64,000 bases of DNA from Jackrogersella multiformis (lineage: Eukaryota > Ascomycota > Sordariomycetes > Xylariales > Hypoxylaceae). How positions within the stretch are numbered: position 1 is the stretch's first letter; every line of letters starts with the position of its first letter. Of the stretch, positions 32,992-43,732 are shown piece by piece. Location: assembly GCA_902806575.1 (NCBI GenBank), contig CADCXD010000010.1:372001-436000 (forward strand), written 5' to 3'. A program made the position numbers and the translations under genes. Under the pieces are notes generated by a model. The model worked only from the letters and a program-made list of their open reading frames with translations, had not been told where the DNA came from and did not search any database.

Positions 32992-34104
32992 ATGACTCTT
33001 CTTGCACCAGCAGTTTCTATAAAAGAAAGCCGGGAGAAGGATTCGTCTCCCGAATCAGGGGAGAATGCTCATAATACAACGGGTAGCTCAACCTCAACCA
33101 TCATGGAACCTAACGAGAAGGAGACGGAGAACAGCTCAACAACAAAGACGGATGCAAAATCGAAGAAGCGTAGTCTGTTTGGTTTCGGGAAGAAGAAGGC
33201 CGACACGAAGACTGCCGCCAAATCCCCTCCCAAATCGACTTCGGGAGTCCCGAGTCCTGCAACTATAAACGATGCACCCCAAGCATCAACGAAACGGACG
33301 ACGGCCGGCTCGCCAGTTCTAGCCGGCAGTCCCATTATGACGCCATCGTCACCTAGCCGGGGTTTGTACTCATCGTCCCCGCGATTGAGTTCCCCTGCCG
33401 GTTCCCAGATCTTCGAGCGAGACGTCCAAGAGAGCACCACCATCATACCTAACTCGCCCGCAATTCCGTCCCATATACAAACCGAAAACTACATTCCTCC
33501 CGTCCTCGACGCTTCCTCCGAGGCTATCACAGACGACCGGCTAAACCCAGACTCCGTCGAGATCATCACTCACAACGCACACCAGCCTGCAAGCGTCACA
33601 GTGACCGGTGCTTCTGCATTCGAGACCGCTTCCAGTTCATGGGCCGAGGACCTAGCCGCCTTCTCCGACAGAGAAGAGTCTGCCTCGAACTACGGCTCGC
33701 TCGACTCCGCCGATGTTAGGCGTCTAAGCTTTATATCATTTGCGGATGTCGTCCAGGCCGAACAGGTACCTCCTAATAGCAGCCGGGATTCGATGCACCT
33801 GACCGGCTTGACCTCTTTCGGGTCGAGAGGAGTCAACCGGTCGCCGTCCCCGATAAGATCGCCGGTTTCCTCGCAAGGGCCGGAGACGTCGCCGCCGAAC
33901 AGCATCTCCGGATCCATCAAGGGACTTAGCATGTCGCCAGTGAGGAAACCTCTCGGAAGCCCGATCTCGGCAGAACACAACCTCTCGGTCAACGGCGACC
34001 TCAACATAGAGACCATGTCGCAAGCCCTGAGACGCACCGGTAGCACCGACCTCAGCCTGCACCGGAGTCTCCCCGTCAGCCCCATCGAGGGCCCGTCGCG
34101 TTAA
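32992..34104 (+). CDS. Intrinsically disordered Ser/Pro-rich fungal protein
   Basis: Single exon, 370 aa from ATG 32992 (MTLLAPAVSIKESRE); the in-frame TTG upstream is not a start. The composition is Ser, Pro and Thr rich throughout with no predicted fold or membrane segment. A basic patch KSKKRSLFGFGKKKADTKT lies near residue 60. Many SP/TP sites are present (GSPVLAGSPIMTPSSPSRG, RSPSPIRSPVSSQG, SMSPVRKPLGSPIS), plus one hydrophobic conserved-looking motif RRLSFISFADVVQAE (about residue 245) and MSQALRRTGSTDLS near the end. This pattern suggests a phosphorylated signalling or scaffold protein. I do not recognise a named family. An unusual open frame continues past the stop (see findings). 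Confidence 0.72.
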   Translation: MTLLAPAVSIKESREKDSSPESGENAHNTTGSSTSTIMEPNEKETENSSTTKTDAKSKKRSLFGFGKKKADTKTAAKSPPKSTSGVPSPATINDAPQASTKRTTAGSPVLAGSPIMTPSSPSRGLYSSSPRLSSPAGSQIFERDVQESTTIIPNSPAIPSHIQTENYIPPVLDASSEAITDDRLNPDSVEIITHNAHQPASVTVTGASAFETASSSWAEDLAAFSDREESASNYGSLDSADVRRLSFISFADVVQAEQVPPNSSRDSMHLTGLTSFGSRGVNRSPSPIRSPVSSQGPETSPPNSISGSIKGLSMSPVRKPLGSPISAEHNLSVNGDLNIETMSQALRRTGSTDLSLHRSLPVSPIEGPSR

Positions 34105-34312
34105 CCTGGCGAACATGGATATCTACCAGCCGGATGCCGTCTTCCCCATCCGTGAAAGACGGCGAACGCGAACTAAGAAATTGCGACATATTTAAGGGGT
34201 GTGTGCTTGCTTCTTCTCGGGCAATACCCCCGACTACTTTTTTTGGGCGTGTTGAGTTATGATTCGATTTTTTTGGAACTGCGACAATTCATGATACCGT
34301 TTGACACCTTTT

Positions 34313-34330
34313 TGTGTGTGTGTGTGTGTG
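34313..34330 (+). repeat. (TG)9 microsatellite
   Basis: Nine TG dinucleotides about 210 nt downstream of the stop of the disordered protein gene. Confidence 0.9.
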
Positions 34331-37300
34331 CGGGAGGGCCGAGAGGGAGACACAGAGTTTGGGCAAATGGAGTTGGCAGATACGTGGTCTAGGGCAAGGG
34401 CATGCTTTTTTCATTTCACTTGTTTTCTTCTACTCTTTCTCGTACGAGCTCGCATAGGGGGAAGGAAATACCATTCTCGATGACACATTTCTCGTTGCTA
34501 CGCTAGCGGCTCGTGCTAGATTCTTTAGGGCACCACGGCGGCGAGGTCGGGGTTTATGGGGTTGTTCACTTCGGGACATCGAAGGGAGGCAGGTGAGGCT
34601 TGGTTCGCTTTTATATCCCGACTTACCTACACCCCCCGCAGCTGAGCACTCCGCAGGAGCAGAAGCAGAGGCGGGAAGAGACGGGGCGATGTTGTACATA
34701 GGTTGAATGCCTGGCTCTATCTAGGTAGGCTTTGTGCAGTCTCGGCCGCTAACATACGTTTTTGCCTCGCTTCATGGGTGTCTTTATGGCGCTTTTATCT
34801 CGTCGTGGATATACTGGGTAGGCCTACGTGCGTACTAGGTACATATATGTGTGTTTATGTGTTCATGGATCTTGCCTGAGTGAGCTCTCTACCGGTTGCG
34901 GCTCCCTTGCATGAACGCCTATCCGTTGGAAATAAAGTCGCCATGACTGGCCGGCGTGCTGGCCATACATGTTTGGAGCTTACCCAATCATACACTGTTA
35001 CGGCCGAGGGGAGGGGGATGCAAGGGCATACATACACTAGTCTGATAGTGTAGGAGATCCTTCTACTGCTGCTAGGCCCTGGATACCATCGAGAGCATCT
35101 CCGGTTATACTAGCAATGCCTTCCTCCTAGGTACTTAATCAAGATAAAACTTGGGTTAGGTAGAACGAAGGCGTCTGTCTCGCGGCTGTGTTGGAGGGTC
35201 CGTTGCTTCGTCTTCCTGTTCGTATGATGTTTATATTTTATATAGGTAAGTACCTAGTCTAGCTGCTGGGTAGGTCGTAGGGAAGCTAGCTGGATAGCTA
35301 TGTACGAGTTACGTACGAATACGACAGCGAGCTCAGCCGAGAGGTAGAGGCGTTATGTCACGCGGACGAGGCAGCTCACAAGAGGTATTACCTAATTGGG
35401 CCCTTTCGAACGCCTCCAGCTTTCGGGCGTACGCTATTATTAGGTATCATCGTTATTGTTCCAGGAACTCTTAAATACGTAATCCGCTGCATGGCTTCCG
35501 TTCCTTTCTTACCTTCCTGATGTGATGTGGGGTGGTTCATTCATTTATTCAAGAACTGGAACCCCCGTGACAATACCTGCAACGGCATAAGTTGTCTGTT
35601 CGTTTCAAGACTTTCAGAGCTCCATCCCGCCCCCCCTTCCATCGATGGCGTGGAAGGATCGCGCTATTGCATATGGAGATGGACGGGGGTGGTGAGGACG
35701 GGCAACGGATGTTTCGTGGACTGCAATCATGCCCCGGATCGTCTTCTTGATCCTGTCTGGCCCAAGTATGTATTTCCAAGGTTTCCCCTTATTGCCTTTC
35801 CAAATTTTTCTTTTTTTCTTTTTTGTTTTCTTCATCGCTGCCTACCCCATGCTTGGTGGCTGCCTAGGAATACGCAGTAGCGCAGCTCAGAACCGTGGAC
35901 TGGCACCGCACCGCCCTTGACTACCTAAGTCGGGCTAGCTGGCTGGCTAGGCGAAGAAGCAGAGCAGCAGCGGGGAAAACATTCCCACTACCTAGCTGCC
36001 TACACTAGGCCAGGTAGGTATGTAAGATTCTCTGACAACCTTGGAAATACACTATATACGTAGGTGGTAGGTATGTATTTCATACATCATTAGCCGTGCC
36101 TGGCCTCGCCCCCGAACTTCGTTACCTACCTAGGTATGTTCGGTACTGCGTTATTTGTATGTACCTAGGTATGTTGGTCGTCTGATCCCGAGCCCGATTT
36201 TCGTCACTATTAAGGGGAAATACGTACGCGAGATCGAGGCTATCGATTATTCCGTGCCTGCTTACCTGCTATTACCTAGGTACAATAGGTATTAATTACC
36301 TAGCAGCTGGGGGAGGAGATCAACCCTCGAACAATGTTACATTAGACAATACATAGTACCGCGTAGATCCTTGGCCGCACCGTGCATACATAGGTATGTA
36401 ATCATTAAAATGTGGCTTCGGTCGATCACTGCGGAACGGACCATTTCGAGATTCTTCCTGGGTAAGGACCGGGGGAGCGAATTAGATTTCGTATTCTCCC
36501 AATCCGGCAGCCTTGTAATAGCTCTGCTGGCGTCTCGCCTACTACGTATTGTACATATGTACTATTTATTAGTAAGGGGGGCACCAGGCTGGCAGGTAAT
36601 CAAAAATAAAATAAATCCCCGGCGCAATCGTTCGAGCTGGATATTTCCCACGTAACCAAAGTCGATCTTTAAACATCGGGGAGCCGGATGTCGTTTATCG
36701 GGCATATTGCACGAAATATGTATGTATGTATGTAATGTACCTGGGTATGTAGAATGTAGGATGTACGTGATGTAGCCTGTAGGTACGTGATATATGTGAC
36801 ATACATATAAATATATTTTCTATGTGTACATACCTAGTATATAGTGTATATACTGCGTACATAGCCTAGTATATACCGCAGCAGGGCTCATATGCACGTG
36901 TGCGCTGTGTGCATAGATGTTTCATGGAGACCAACGTAAGGGATCCAGGAAGCTGGATAGGGCAACACAAAAAAAAAAAAAGACGGGCACGTTTATGGAG
37001 GCCGCAGGCCGCAGAGGAGGGAAGTTGGTGGTGGCATTAATCAGTGACACCTCAAACGCGAGGCGTCAGCTTCATGATAGGCTCGTCCGACTCGAGGACG
37101 AGAAACATGCATATCTTGCCAATTTCACACCTGGGAAGGGCCTGCATCCATATTGACGGGACCTGTGTTGCATTGTCTGTGACGGGCAAAGGCCTGTTAC
37201 CCGATCAAGATGGTTCCTCCAGGCGAGTGGTGCTAGCGTAGGCCCGTCCCGGAAACCAACCGAGAATCGAGATTTAAGACAAGAAGGCTGGAAGGTTTGA

Positions 37301-38700
37301 TATCAGAAGGACCGGTTGAGACACACATACACACCGGGTTGCCTAGGATTTGTTGTCACAATTCCGTCCAGTTCAAATCCCCCCACGCTCAACTGGTCAT
37401 GTAAGGAAACAATAAAGAAAAAAAATGAGAGAAAATGGGGGGAAAAGGCAAGCCTTTGCTTATCGTGTTGAAGCCTGCCTGTCTGGCCACCACTTCAACT
37501 CCATCACACGTAAACGTACGGGATAGGCCAGTACCTAGGTACCTAGGGCTGTTAGGTAGGTATCTAGATTCTAAGGAGGTAGGCGAGGCTTCACCAAGCG
37601 GGCTACCTATCAGGACATTTTATCCCGTGTGTCGATGGATCACATTTGCCTTGTTAGCCGATATCAGACCACATTGGCATAGATATGTATGTACCAGGAC
37701 GCCCTGGTACTTTGGCAAGTCGTCACGGCTTGTGCCGTCAAGTACCGAAGGATGGCCATTAAGAGTCTTACATGTTATAACCTACTCAGAATTAGATATG
37801 GAAATATGTGATATAGGATTCCTTGAGATTGTGCTACCTCGGCTGGAAAAGCAGTACCTAGCAGCCTAGGTAGTGGTAGTGCAGTAGGCCTATAGTGTAG
37901 ATACATACCCAGGTAGTAGTCAAAGAGAGACAGGCATGTGCTCATCCTTTCCTAGATAATATACTACCAATATACTGCGACGTAAATCGAATAGCCTCAC
38001 CGCTTGGCGGGTCTCTATCAATGCCGAGAATGATGAGATTACCAGGTTACGGATGGTTGTAAGGAATAATTAAACGAGCAATTACTTACACTACCTACCT
38101 GGTACCTAGGTAATAAACAATGTTGGTATTTAGATATCGGCGTAATTATGTAGACTATCTGGTACTATTACCTGGTGACAGGTTATTTTAAGTATTTGTT
38201 ACCTTACCTACCTAGGTACCTAAGTGTACCTAGGTAGGCTGGTAGGTGTAATTTGTTAACTTTTTAATTGAATGAATCTATCAGGTTAAGCTAACCTTAG
38301 TGGAGACAAAGAGTTGACAAGAGACAGCCCTGGAGGACTCGACTAAAAATAATAATGGTACCTAAGATAACTATTACTTGGCTTCGGTTACTTCTTCTCC
38401 AGTGTAGGTACCTCAATACTAAGGCTCGCTACTACCGTACTTAGAAAGTGACAGGTGCCCAGGTGGTGTTAGCAATACTAACCTAGTATTGCTAGCCCGT
38501 TCTACGGTTTAATTGCTGGGCAAGTGCAAGAGTTTAGAGCACACCCTTCCCACCTTCTTGCAGTCGTCCCAAGTCGTCCCCGCCCCCCCAGCAGCCAGCC
38601 AGACAGACATACCTACCTAGGTAGGTACCTAATCAGCCGAAGGAACCTTGGAATATTGGAAGGAAGATTGAAAGCTACCTAGGACCAGACTAGAATTAAC

Positions 38701-38738
38701 TTTGACTTTGACTTTGATTTTGACTTTAACTTTGACTT
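38701..38738 (+). repeat. TTTGAC hexamer array (six copies)
   Basis: Six consecutive TTTGAC units, two carrying single substitutions, then TT. Intergenic. The GTCAAA complement resembles a W-box-like core, but no fungal role is established. Confidence 0.88.
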
Positions 38739-39883
38739 ACCCGTCCTGCCATGTGTCTTGCCTTACCTGTCTACCTGCCTACTAACTTGCTCAAATCTTA
38801 AATAACTATAAAATAAAATTCGATCCTTCTCGACACCTGGGCACTCTTCACCTTTTTCCCGTCATCTTCTAGATATTCTTCGAGCTACCGGGGGAAAAAA
38901 ACGAGTGAATGTAACTGTTGACCGCAGTTTGTACACATCTGAGACAATCATTTATACGTGGTTTAATTAGAGCTGCTACTTACAGAAACACATCTTCCTT
39001 ATTTGTTGTCGCACATCTCCCCCGCTAAATTACATGACCGGTAGCTGGCCGTCTCGACCTTGAACCTGGCCCGGGGATCCAATCGTCGCACCCCAGTGGT
39101 TCAAGTCGAGCAGCGGTCCTGCAGATAATACTCCGACCTTCGCTGTGTAAATCCAGAAGCTCCAGAATTCATAGAACCCCAAGAAGAAAATATCCCCCAA
39201 AGGAAGAAAAAAAAAGGGACCCCAAGCGGCCCTGTCCTTCCTGCATAGCCCCGACCACCTAATGAGCGAGTAGAACGGCAGAACAGCGCCCTTCCACTGC
39301 TGTGTCCTCCTGACCGTCCTCTAATGCGAGCCGAACCCGGCAGACGGCTATCAATCAACCACTCGATGCCTCGCCCACACCACAATTAACATTTTCTGAA
39401 AGCTGACCGGCTCCTACAATCCCTGACCTTCACCATTCCACGTGCCGCATAGGTACCACTGGACGGCGAGTGCTGAGAATAGAGCACACGATATTATGAT
39501 ATTATCTGCAAGAAAAATAACACAGTTACCGTATCCGTTGGAAATTCCACATCGCGGACAACGCTCGACTCGGCTCGACTCGAAATCTACGTAACCTTCC
39601 ATATCATGCGCCGACCCTCTTACCGACCTACGTTATATTGTCTTCGACAATCACGTTATTATTGCTTCTAGAATGTCCAACCCCCGATGGCAGCTTGTAA
39701 ACGAGAAATCCTTCACCCACGATTTATGACAGACGACTGTTCCATGCAAATCTGGCTCGCGGCATCTTGCTGGTGAAAGAGGTGGATGGCCGCGACAACC
39801 ACGCATGCTACCACGAGGCACGACATCATTGCCTCTCATCTGCGCGAGCCCGGCCTAGCACCCAATGCTCCAACTCGCCCGTC

Positions 39884-42800
39884 ATGGTGCATTCGAAGCA
39901 ACGAATTCGCGGTGTCTCTCCGCCCCCGGAGGTGGCAGAGGAGAATCATAGCGACCACCACATCGACAACCTCGCAGACTGGTCGATAGCTACTGCAGGA
40001 GACACGCTGCCGTCCAGTGCGGAATGGACAGCCAGTAGTAGTAATAACAATAATAATAAACGCACGATTTTGAGGCCCAATGTCAACATGCAGCCAAACA
40101 CTATCCGCACGGTTACACCTGAGCCAGGCGAGAATGGCCACACCCCGGACGCAATCAATATCGCACAAGTGGCCCGGGGTTTTGGTACCGTCTCTCCCAA
40201 GCAGAGCTCGCCTAGATCCATACCTGGCGGAGAAAGGAGGAGGCAGGGCGTGGTATTTAATGAAGCCTACAACGACTCTTTCGAAAGCACCTCCTCGAGT
40301 CCGCCTACCCAGCATCAAAAGTCTGCTGCTCTCAGGCCACGCACCCATACCATGGATGGCGCGCTTGCGCTGCGACAACATGCTACATCCTCCCATACTG
40401 ACAGTAGGCATCGAGTAGGATCTTTCTCCTCGTCAGGCTCACAACCATTCATAGACATCGAAGTGCGTCCCCCGCCGACCGTGCTCGAATCGGTGGGTTA
40501 CCCGTCAGTTGCAACTAGGCCCCAAGATCTAAAAATGCCTTCATCGTCAAGCAAGGAGAAAAAGTCTTCGAATAGGCGTCTGATCAAACGTGGATCTTCC
40601 CGACCTACGTCTCCTCTAGTATCGCCGCCGCCCTCTGTAGATTCATTGCCACTTCCGATACCTACAGATGACGCAAACAGGATTCTTTCGCTGATGAAGA
40701 CTCTGTGCGGCCGGATGAAAGGGGACGTGGAATACCAAGCTGATCCGAATGGCCCTTGGTACTCTGGGACCTGTTATATCGACGAAGAGCAAGGCAGTCT
40801 ACTGTTCGACTCTCATCAGAACGGCCCGTTCCACATTCCAGTGGTCGCCGATCTTCGAGGCTGCAGGGTTTTACCCGCCGAAGGTCTGGACAACAAAGGA
40901 AAATACCTGGAAATTCTAAACAATAAAATGGGCGTAGAACTTTTACTGCGGCCCATCCTAGTCGAAGAATTTGACTTGTGGCTGGCTAGTCTACTTTGCT
41001 GGCAACAACTACGTCCCTCCGCAGTGAGATTCGCTAACGGCAGAACCACTAATTCGTCCGGCTCTGGTCGACCGGAAATGAGGAGGCGAGGATCTTCAGC
41101 CGCCGGTGGTGGATATTGGAAAGATGTGGCCATCATCAAGGTCGGCAAGGTGATGCTGTGGGACAAAGGTACCGCTACGTCACCTCGCGCGATCGTGAAA
41201 CGCCCATCGACCCGAGATCTCCGTTCAGGCTCGACATCGTGGAGGAGGGTGTCCTGCATCCTGCAGGATAATGGCGAATTCAAACTAATGACGGAAAACG
41301 ACGTGGCCGTGCTTTCGATTATCGAGCTGTCGCAACTATCCCGTTGTGCCATACAACAATTGGACAGGTCTGTCCTAGACGAGGAATACTGTATTGCTAT
41401 CTTCCCGATCTACTCGTCTTCCTCCAAACAACTTTCGATATTCCGACCCGTGTATCTTGCTCTGGACTCCAGGGTCCTCTTCGAGGTCTGGTTTGTGCTC
41501 CTACGAGCGTTCGCCGTTCCGGATCTATATGGATTCGAATCATCTACTGAGCATCTGACTGAGATACGAGAGTTTGATAAAGAATTTGACGGGCAGCTAT
41601 TCCGCTTAGAAAAGACGATTCAGATCAGGGTTACAGAAGCGAAAATAAGGAAGTCGAACTCGGTCCCGGACCATCATGACCGCCACTCTAAGGAGCGGGA
41701 TCCTCTAATTGGCAATTACCTCGCCGAGGTAATTTTAGACGGCGAGGTTCGGTCTCGGACAACGACGCAGTCCGATACAAAGAACCCGTTTTGGCGAGAG
41801 TACACTCAATTCACCGAATTGCCTCCCGCGTTACCATATCTATCTATTATCTTAAAACGAGTCGATGGGAATCTAGAAAGTCTTAGTCATCAGCTACAAG
41901 CGTCTTTAGGTCTACCTAAGACTGGCAATTTAACGGAAGTTCTGTGCGGAGTGGTGGAAATACCCCTAGATAAATTGGAGCGAGCGAAGGACCACGAGCA
42001 ATGGTTTCCAATTTGCGACGAGAAGCAGGAAAGTATTGGGAGCATGTTCGTTAAGGTCAATCATGATGAATTGATTGTCCTCGGAGCGAAAGACTATAAG
42101 CCGCTATCGGAACTCCTACATAAATTCAGCGTCGGGCTGACGAGCCAGATCGCCGTAGCTATACCCTCTGCCATGCGGCGGCTTGCAGAGTTGTTTCTGA
42201 ACATCTTTCAGGTGTCAGGAAGCTCTAGCGAGTGGCTGATGGCACTCGTCGAAGAAGAAATCGATGGGATTGGAAGTCAGAATAGCGTGAAGAGATTACG
42301 CTTCAGTCGACGATTAAAGTCGAACGAGTCTTCAAACTCCGCGGGCGACAGAGATCAGCTCGTCCGCGACATGAAGTCCCTGGCTGGAGAGGCGAACCTC
42401 CTATTCCGAGGGAACACCCTGCTCACCCAAGCTTTAGAATTTCACATGCGTCGCCTAGGAAAAGAATTTCTAGAAGAGATACTAGCGGACAAGATTTTCG
42501 AGATAAACGAACTCAATCCAGACTGCGAGGTGGATCCAAGCAGAATTCAGCATAGCGATGAGTTGCAGTCACACTGGAGCCAGCTGGTTCAGTTGACGAC
42601 AGAGGTGTGGGAGTGTATAGCGGACTCTGCGACTAAACTACCGCTTGAGCTCCGGCAGATTCTCAAATATGTTCGAGCCGTCGCGGAAGACCGATACGGC
42701 GACTTTCTCCGCACCGTCAACTACACGAGTGTCTCGGGATTTCTGTTCCTTCGTTTCATCTGTCCAGCGATATTAAATCCCAAACTCTTCGGGCTCCTGC

Positions 42801-43732
42801 GAGACAACCCGCGACCTCGGGCTCAGCGGACGCTGACGCTCATAGCCAAAGGTCTCCAAGCTCTGGCGAACTTATCCACTTTTGGCAAGAAAGAGAGTTG
42901 GATGGAGCCTATGAACAAGTTTCTGGGAATCCACAGGCAACCTTTCAAGGACTATATCGACCAGATGTGTTCAATACCAACTGAGCGTAATACGCCTTCC
43001 CTTCCCGCATCGTACTCAACCCCCGTCACCATCCTTGGTCGCCTATCACCTACATCTCGAGAAGGTTTCCCTTCTTTACCGTACTTAATCGATCATCCTA
43101 GGAACCATGCGGCCTTAGTCAAACTTTGGATCGAATCGAGCCACAAAGCACATTCTACAGAACCATTGGATCTCGACGCGGAACTAGCGGAATTCCATAT
43201 ACTCTGCCTAAATCTTCAAAGGCGCTCCGACGAATGCCTTGCTAGGATTGAATCGCTCCGTTCGGCAGAGAACGAATCGGTGGCAACGGATGATTTAGCC
43301 GAGGCTCTGGAAAAGGCGTCTCTCATGGACACGGTCAATCTTACATACGGAAACACCGCAGCATGGATGGAGAACGACACGTACCACGCACCAGGCTCTT
43401 CCGGTAGCGAGCCGGAGAGCAGCGATCGATCGGCATTCCGTAATTTTGGGAGGGAGGGAAGATCTCTTCGCCACGTGTCAGAAAGCATGGACATGTCGAA
43501 TCCGATGGGAACAATACGGGCGAAGGCCGGACAAGTGAGAAACCCTCGTACTTTCTTGCATGGCCTAATAGGCGGCGGTAAGAAGGAGAAAGAAAAGGAA
43601 AAAGGGAAGGATAGTTCTAGTTCACCTTCGACATCGCGAGAAAAGAGCAGGGATAAGGAAGAGAAAGGTGGCAGGAGTATTCTTGGGAGCTTTTCTGAAT
43701 CCTGGCAAAGCGATACGAGCTCGAGGCACTAG
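39884..43732 (+). CDS. RasGAP protein, Bud2/Cla2-like (PH-C2-RasGAP)
   Basis: Single exon, 1282 aa from ATG 39884; upstream in-frame codons lack an ATG. Residues 1-250 are disordered with an Asn run and many SP sites. A PH-like region follows (about 240-590: GRMKGDVEYQADPNGPWYSGTCYIDEEQGSLLF), then a C2 domain (about 600-750: YLAEVILDGEVRSRTTTQSDTKNPFWREYTQF). The RasGAP domain spans about 800-1080 with the arginine finger in LLFRGNTLLTQ (R842) and the FLR motif in GFLFLRFICPAILNPKLFG (R957). The C-terminus is a charged Lys/Glu/Ser tail. This order matches the Bud2 class, which stimulates GTP hydrolysis on the Rsr1/Bud1 GTPase and controls growth-site selection and polarity. It is less like neurofibromin (Ira), which is far longer. 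Active-site residues look intact. Confidence 0.92.
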   Translation: MVHSKQRIRGVSPPPEVAEENHSDHHIDNLADWSIATAGDTLPSSAEWTASSSNNNNNKRTILRPNVNMQPNTIRTVTPEPGENGHTPDAINIAQVARGFGTVSPKQSSPRSIPGGERRRQGVVFNEAYNDSFESTSSSPPTQHQKSAALRPRTHTMDGALALRQHATSSHTDSRHRVGSFSSSGSQPFIDIEVRPPPTVLESVGYPSVATRPQDLKMPSSSSKEKKSSNRRLIKRGSSRPTSPLVSPPPSVDSLPLPIPTDDANRILSLMKTLCGRMKGDVEYQADPNGPWYSGTCYIDEEQGSLLFDSHQNGPFHIPVVADLRGCRVLPAEGLDNKGKYLEILNNKMGVELLLRPILVEEFDLWLASLLCWQQLRPSAVRFANGRTTNSSGSGRPEMRRRGSSAAGGGYWKDVAIIKVGKVMLWDKGTATSPRAIVKRPSTRDLRSGSTSWRRVSCILQDNGEFKLMTENDVAVLSIIELSQLSRCAIQQLDRSVLDEEYCIAIFPIYSSSSKQLSIFRPVYLALDSRVLFEVWFVLLRAFAVPDLYGFESSTEHLTEIREFDKEFDGQLFRLEKTIQIRVTEAKIRKSNSVPDHHDRHSKERDPLIGNYLAEVILDGEVRSRTTTQSDTKNPFWREYTQFTELPPALPYLSIILKRVDGNLESLSHQLQASLGLPKTGNLTEVLCGVVEIPLDKLERAKDHEQWFPICDEKQESIGSMFVKVNHDELIVLGAKDYKPLSELLHKFSVGLTSQIAVAIPSAMRRLAELFLNIFQVSGSSSEWLMALVEEEIDGIGSQNSVKRLRFSRRLKSNESSNSAGDRDQLVRDMKSLAGEANLLFRGNTLLTQALEFHMRRLGKEFLEEILADKIFEINELNPDCEVDPSRIQHSDELQSHWSQLVQLTTEVWECIADSATKLPLELRQILKYVRAVAEDRYGDFLRTVNYTSVSGFLFLRFICPAILNPKLFGLLRDNPRPRAQRTLTLIAKGLQALANLSTFGKKESWMEPMNKFLGIHRQPFKDYIDQMCSIPTERNTPSLPASYSTPVTILGRLSPTSREGFPSLPYLIDHPRNHAALVKLWIESSHKAHSTEPLDLDAELAEFHILCLNLQRRSDECLARIESLRSAENESVATDDLAEALEKASLMDTVNLTYGNTAAWMENDTYHAPGSSGSEPESSDRSAFRNFGREGRSLRHVSESMDMSNPMGTIRAKAGQVRNPRTFLHGLIGGGKKEKEKEKGKDSSSSPSTSREKSRDKEEKGGRSILGSFSESWQSDTSSRH

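Larger units (their letters stand above)
34105..39883. other. 5.8-kb gene-poor spacer
   Basis: The largest gap in the window. It contains a (TG)9 run (34313-34330), many CCTAGGTA clusters (37531-37562, 38090-38112, 38200-38245, 38610-38632), TATG repeats (36718-36735), an A-run near 36968-36980 and a GACTTT hexamer array (38701-38738). The ORFs inside are short, overlap on both strands and show no family signature. The last 600 nt should hold the RasGAP promoter. I find no tRNA, rRNA or transposon ends. Confidence 0.5.

Noticed and set aside
35527..35880. 117-codon plus-strand ORF in the large spacer
   Set aside because: It overlaps opposite-strand ORFs, has no recognisable motif and contains a poly-T-derived Phe run, so it is not supported as a gene.
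39767..39883. N-terminal extension of the RasGAP starting at TTG
   Set aside because: There is no ATG in frame before 39884; fungal initiation at TTG is not expected. The same reasoning excluded TTG starts at 12514, 32944 and 63978.
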